DNA of 64,000 bases from Microbispora sp. H11081 (GTDB lineage Bacteria > Actinomycetota > Actinomycetes > Streptosporangiales > Streptosporangiaceae), in NCBI RefSeq assembly GCF_012999535.1, contig NZ_JABBWV010000010.1:186001-250000 (forward strand), in the 5' to 3' direction. The translations under genes were made by a program, and so were the position numbers. Each line of letters opens with the position of its first letter. Within the stretch, counting starts at the first letter, position 1. Under the pieces are notes generated by a model. That model was not told the DNA's origin and made no database searches. It was given only the letters and a program-made list of their open reading frames with translations. Shown here in pieces: positions 61,081 to 64,000 of this stretch.

Positions 61081-62235
61081 TCAGCTCTCGCGGCCGGGGC
61101 GCCATCCCCTGCGCCTGCCCATCGGGACGAACACCCGCGCGGCCACGACCAGACCCACGGCGCACAGAGCCCCCAACGCGATCGCGATCGCCAGGTCGAT
61201 CGCCCCCTGGTCGACCTGAGCCGCCTTGCTCACCGCGTCCGCCGGCAGCGGAGCCGGCGCGGGCGGCGCGATGACGGGAGCGTCGACGGCCTCCAGCGGC
61301 AGGATCGCGGTGACGGCGAGCAACGGGTTCACCATCCCGGCGCCCGTGCCCGCCCCCACGCCGCCGTCCGCCGTGGCGGTGATGCGCCACCGCACCCGTT
61401 CCTGGTTCAGCTCCGGATGACGGGCACGCACCAGCGCCGCCACCCCCGCGACGTACGGCGCGGCGAAGCTGGTGCCTTCGAGCCCGCTCATGTACGCCCG
61501 TCCCGGCCAGGTGGAGGTGATGTCCTGGCCAGGCCCGAGCACGGCCACGGGCGTGGCCGTGTTGGAGAAGTCGGCGCGCCTGCCGTCCCGGGTGGCCGAC
61601 CCGACGGCGAGCACCCCCGGGTACGCGGCGGGGTAGGCGGGCTCCGGCGTGCCGTCCTCCGCGGTCGTGTTGCCTGCCGCCGCCACGATCACCGCGTCCT
61701 TGCCCACCGCGTACGCCACGGCCTGCCGGAGCTTCGGGTCGTCCTGGGCCTGGATCGACACGTTGATCACGTCGGCGCCCTGGTCGGCCGCGGCCACGAT
61801 GGCTCTCGCCAGCGTGTCCACCTCGCCGCTCTCGTCGTTCGTCTGCTTCAGCGAGATCAGCCGCACGCCCGGTGCGACGCCGTGGAAGGGAACGCCCTTC
61901 AGATACCGGGCGGCGATGATCCCGGCGCCCGCCGTGCCGTGCCCGACGCAGTCGCGGTGCCCGGTGCCGGTGAAGTCCACCGACTTGGCGACGTGGATCT
62001 GCGGGTGCTTCAGGTCCACGCCGCTGTCTATGATCGCGACGGTGACCCCCTCGCCCGTGGTGAGCGGCCACACGCGCTTCGGGTCGAGTCTCCGCTGCCC
62101 CCACGGCTCGGCCACCTGCATGCCGCCCTTGCGCGGCGCGCACCGCACCGGCGCGGCGTGCGCCTGGGCGGGAAGCGCGGGCGGTGCCACGAGAAGCAGC
62201 GCCAGCACGGTCGCCAGAATGCCGGGTCCCCGCAT
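61081..62235 (-). CDS. mycP: Mycosin, type VII secretion subtilisin-like protease
   Basis: A 384-residue S8 serine protease of the mycosin (MycP) type, a stable part of ESX systems. It has a signal peptide (LATVLALLLVAPPALPAQA), catalytic Asp70 in IIDSGVD, His99 in CVGHGTAGAG, and Ser256 in GTSFAAP, an oxyanion Asn in VAAAGNTT, and a C-terminal membrane helix (IDLAIAIALGALCAVGLVVA) followed by a basic tail. Cys at ~32 and ~96 could form the mycosin disulphide. It would face the outer side of the membrane next to EccB. The 119-base A/T-rich gap downstream holds the pseudokinase promoter. It is divergent from the carboxylase alpha gene. Confidence 0.95.
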   Translation of the reverse strand: MRGPGILATVLALLLVAPPALPAQAHAAPVRCAPRKGGMQVAEPWGQRRLDPKRVWPLTTGEGVTVAIIDSGVDLKHPQIHVAKSVDFTGTGHRDCVGHGTAGAGIIAARYLKGVPFHGVAPGVRLISLKQTNDESGEVDTLARAIVAAADQGADVINVSIQAQDDPKLRQAVAYAVGKDAVIVAAAGNTTAEDGTPEPAYPAAYPGVLAVGSATRDGRRADFSNTATPVAVLGPGQDITSTWPGRAYMSGLEGTSFAAPYVAGVAALVRARHPELNQERVRWRITATADGGVGAGTGAGMVNPLLAVTAILPLEAVDAPVIAPPAPAPLPADAVSKAAQVDQGAIDLAIAIALGALCAVGLVVAARVFVPMGRRRGWRPGRES

Positions 62236-62245
62236 GAGTGATCAG

Positions 62246-62295
62246 CCTAACCTGTCGGACTTGACAGGCAATGCCGGTTCGAAACCGGCATTAGG
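62246..62295. other. Predicted three-way junction with a T-arm-like hairpin
   Basis: Between the divergent mycP and accA starts, CCTAA (62246-62250) can pair with TTAGG (62291-62295), enclosing hairpin 1 (CCTGTC 62251-62256 with GACAGG 62263-62268) and hairpin 2 (AATGCCGGTT 62270-62279 with AACCGGCATT 62283-62292, three-base loop); the last two pairs of hairpin 2 compete with the outer stem. Hairpin 2 can also be read as a five-pair stem with a seven-base loop TTCGAAA, the shape of a tRNA T arm. It could be a structured leader, an operator or a terminator. Confidence 0.45.
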
Positions 62296-62432
62296 GTCAC
62301 GAAGCCCGGGATCGGCGGAAACAGCACCGGCAGCCGGTCCGATTCAGCACGGGGGCGGGCGCCGTCCGGCCAGCACGGATGCTTAAAATCCAGAAGGCTC
62401 GCAACCAGGGGCCCGAGGGAAGGACGGACACC

Positions 62433-64000
62433 GTGCAGAAGGTCCTCATCGCCAATCGAGGTGAGATCGCCGTACGGATCGCCCGGGCGTGCAGAGACGC
62501 GGGGCTGACCAGCGTCGCGGTCTACGCCGACCAGGACCTGGACGCGCTGCACGTGCGGGTGGCCGACGAGGCCTACGCCCTGGGCGGGCAGAGCCCGGCC
62601 GAGACCTACCTGCACATCGACAAGATCCTCGACCTCGCCGCGCGGACCGGCGCCGACGCCGTCCACCCCGGGTACGGGTTCCTGGCCGAGAACGCCGGCT
62701 TCGCCCAGGCCGTCATCGACGCCGGCCTGACCTGGATCGGCCCGCCGCCCGCGGCCATCACCGCCCTGGGCGACAAGGTCGCCGCCCGCCACATCGCCCA
62801 GCGGGTGGGCGCCCCCCTGGTCGCCGGCACCCCCGACCCCGTCTCCGGGGTGGAGGAGGTGACCGCCTTCGCGCAGGAGCACGGCCTGCCCATCGCGATC
62901 AAAGCCGCCTTCGGCGGCGGCGGCCGCGGCCTGAAAGTCGCCCGCACCCTGGAAGAGATCCCCGGCCTGTACGAGTCCGCCGTCCGCGAGGCCGTCACCG
63001 CCTTCGGCCGCGGCGAATGCTTCGTCGAACGCTACCTGGACCGCCCCCGCCACGTGGAGACCCAGTGCCTGGCCGACGCCCACGGCACCGTCGTGGTCGT
63101 CTCCACCCGCGACTGCTCCCTGCAACGCCGCCACCAAAAACTCGTCGAAGAGGCCCCCGCCCCGTTCCTGACCGACGACCAGATGCACCTGCTGTACTCC
63201 TCCTCCAAGGCGATCCTGCGCGAGGCCGGCTACATCGGCGCCGGCACCTGCGAGTTCCTGGTCGGCCAGGACGGCACGATCTCCTTCCTGGAGGTCAACA
63301 CCCGCCTGCAGGTCGAACACCCCGTCAGCGAAGAGGTCACCGGCATCGACCTGGTCCGCGAGATGTTCCGCATCGCCGAAGGCCAGCCCCTCGGCTACGA
63401 CGACCCCCCGGTGCGCGGCCACTCCATCGAGTTCCGCATCAACGCCGAGGACGCCGGCCGCGGCTTCCTGCCCGCCCCCGGCACGATCACCACCATGCGC
63501 GTGCCGTCCGGGCCCGGCGTCCGCCTGGACGGCGGATACGAGACCGGGATGAGCGTCCCCCAAGCGTTCGACTCCCTGGTGGCCAAACTCATCGTCACCG
63601 GCGCCACCCGCACCCAGGCCCTGCAGCGGGCCCGCCGCGCCCTGGCCGAATACGACATCACCGGCATGCCGACCGTGCTGCCCTTCCACCGCGCCGTGGT
63701 CGACGACCCCGCCTTCACCGGCGACCCGTTCACCGTCCACACCCGCTGGATCGAAACCGAGTTCACCACCACCATCCCCCCGCATGAGGGCGAGACAGGC
63801 ACCGCCGAGCAGGCCGAACGCGAACGCATCACCGTCGAGGTCGGCGGCAAACGCCTGGAGGTCGTCCTGCCCGCCGGCCTCGGCGCACCCGGCTCAGGCG
63901 CGCCCCAGACGGCGAAGAAGGCCACACCCAGGCGGCCGGGCGGCAGCGGCACCAAGGCCGCCGCCAGCGGCGACTCCCTGGTCAGCCCGATGCAGGGCAC
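62433..64000 (+). CDS. accA: Acyl-CoA carboxylase alpha subunit (biotin carboxylase), 3'-truncated
   Basis: A biotin carboxylase/BCCP fusion cut by the window edge after about 522 codons. GTG 62433 gives the classic [18 protein letters not shown] start. The ATP-grasp region has [14 protein letters not shown], the carboxylation centre [18 protein letters not shown] with EFRINAED, and a BC C-terminal domain ([15 protein letters not shown]). The Ala/Gly/Thr linker follows and the visible sequence ends in LVSPMQGT, the first strand of the biotinyl domain; the biotinylated Lys lies beyond the window. It uses bicarbonate and ATP to carboxylate biotin for the AccD/AccE subunits encoded at the left edge. 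It is divergent from mycP with a 197-base gap. It has no stop codon within the window. Confidence 0.95.
   Translation, partial: MQKVLIANRGEIAVRIARACRDAGLTSVAVYADQDLDALHVRVADEAYALGGQSPAETYLHIDKILDLAARTGADAVHPGYGFLAENAGFAQAVIDAGLTWIGPPPAAITALGDKVAARHIAQRVGAPLVAGTPDPVSGVEEVTAFAQEHGLPIAIKAAFGGGGRGLKVARTLEEIPGLYESAVREAVTAFGRGECFVERYLDRPRHVETQCLADAHGTVVVVSTRDCSLQRRHQKLVEEAPAPFLTDDQMHLLYSSSKAILREAGYIGAGTCEFLVGQDGTISFLEVNTRLQVEHPVSEEVTGIDLVREMFRIAEGQPLGYDDPPVRGHSIEFRINAEDAGRGFLPAPGTITTMRVPSGPGVRLDGGYETGMSVPQAFDSLVAKLIVTGATRTQALQRARRALAEYDITGMPTVLPFHRAVVDDPAFTGDPFTVHTRWIETEFTTTIPPHEGETGTAEQAERERITVEVGGKRLEVVLPAGLGAPGSGAPQTAKKATPRRPGGSGTKAAASGDSLVSPMQG

Noticed and set aside
62260-62300. A tRNA gene between mycP and accA
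   Set aside because: The T-arm-like hairpin is convincing by itself, but there is no D arm, anticodon arm or full acceptor stem at the right distances.

Overview
The window is very GC-rich with strong third-position G/C bias, frequent GTG starts and many ATGA/GTGA-type overlaps. Every recognisable gene is of actinobacterial type: an acyl-CoA carboxylase with an epsilon subunit, an Ada-AlkA fusion, ESX-type secretion genes with a mycosin, and a Tad pilus locus. The best fit is a filamentous actinomycete, probably Streptosporangiales or a relative; the order is an inference from gene content only. I found no rRNA, tRNA, CRISPR array with cas genes, insertion sequence or origin.

Layout. (1) 1-1390 holds the 3' end of an acyl-CoA carboxylase beta subunit and its epsilon subunit; the matching biotin carboxylase alpha subunit starts at 62433 and runs off the right edge, so about 61 kb separates the two halves. 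(2) 1534-7378 holds an NYN-domain nuclease, an alkylation-repair pair (Ada-AlkA fusion and Ogt), a NarL-type two-component system and a small membrane protein. (3) 7539-19473, minus strand, is a Tad/Flp pilus locus: CpaB-like, TadZ-like, TadA, TadB, TadC, an Flp pilin, three TadE/G-like pseudopilins, a membrane-bound LysM-BTAD protein, a lipoprotein and a secreted protein. Most of these genes overlap or nearly touch; the tadB-tadC junction is instead filled by a repeat of about 53 bp period. (4) 19474-19984 is a divergent regulatory gap. (5) 19985-25161 holds an orphan FHA-FtsK/EssC-like ATPase facing a WXG100 gene.

(6) 26237-62235 is a large type VII secretion (ESX-like) locus. The core is dispersed: EccB (26.2 kb), EccD and EccC (51.5-57.1 kb, divergent) and mycosin MycP (61.1-62.2 kb). 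I do not see EccE, EccA or EspG. Between them lie an EsxB/EsxA-like WXG100 pair, further WXG100-like proteins, four YbaB-like proteins, three Gly-rich substrates with related C-terminal tails, a WXG100-transglycosylase fusion, a membrane pseudokinase, and a minus-strand operon ending in a 3219-residue WXG100-like protein followed by two paralogous small genes that look like immunity or partner proteins. A PadR regulator and an SGNH hydrolase are embedded in the locus.

How the parts may work together: the EccB/C/D-MycP machine would export the WXG100 partners and the large proteins; the YbaB-like and SseB-like proteins sit where cytosolic chaperones would be expected; the transglycosylase could open peptidoglycan for passage. 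The giant protein carries two copies of an unassigned domain with an invariant HEISD motif, matched by two downstream paralogues. That module, the Tad repeat array and the pseudokinase-mycosin pair are the parts I consider least explained.
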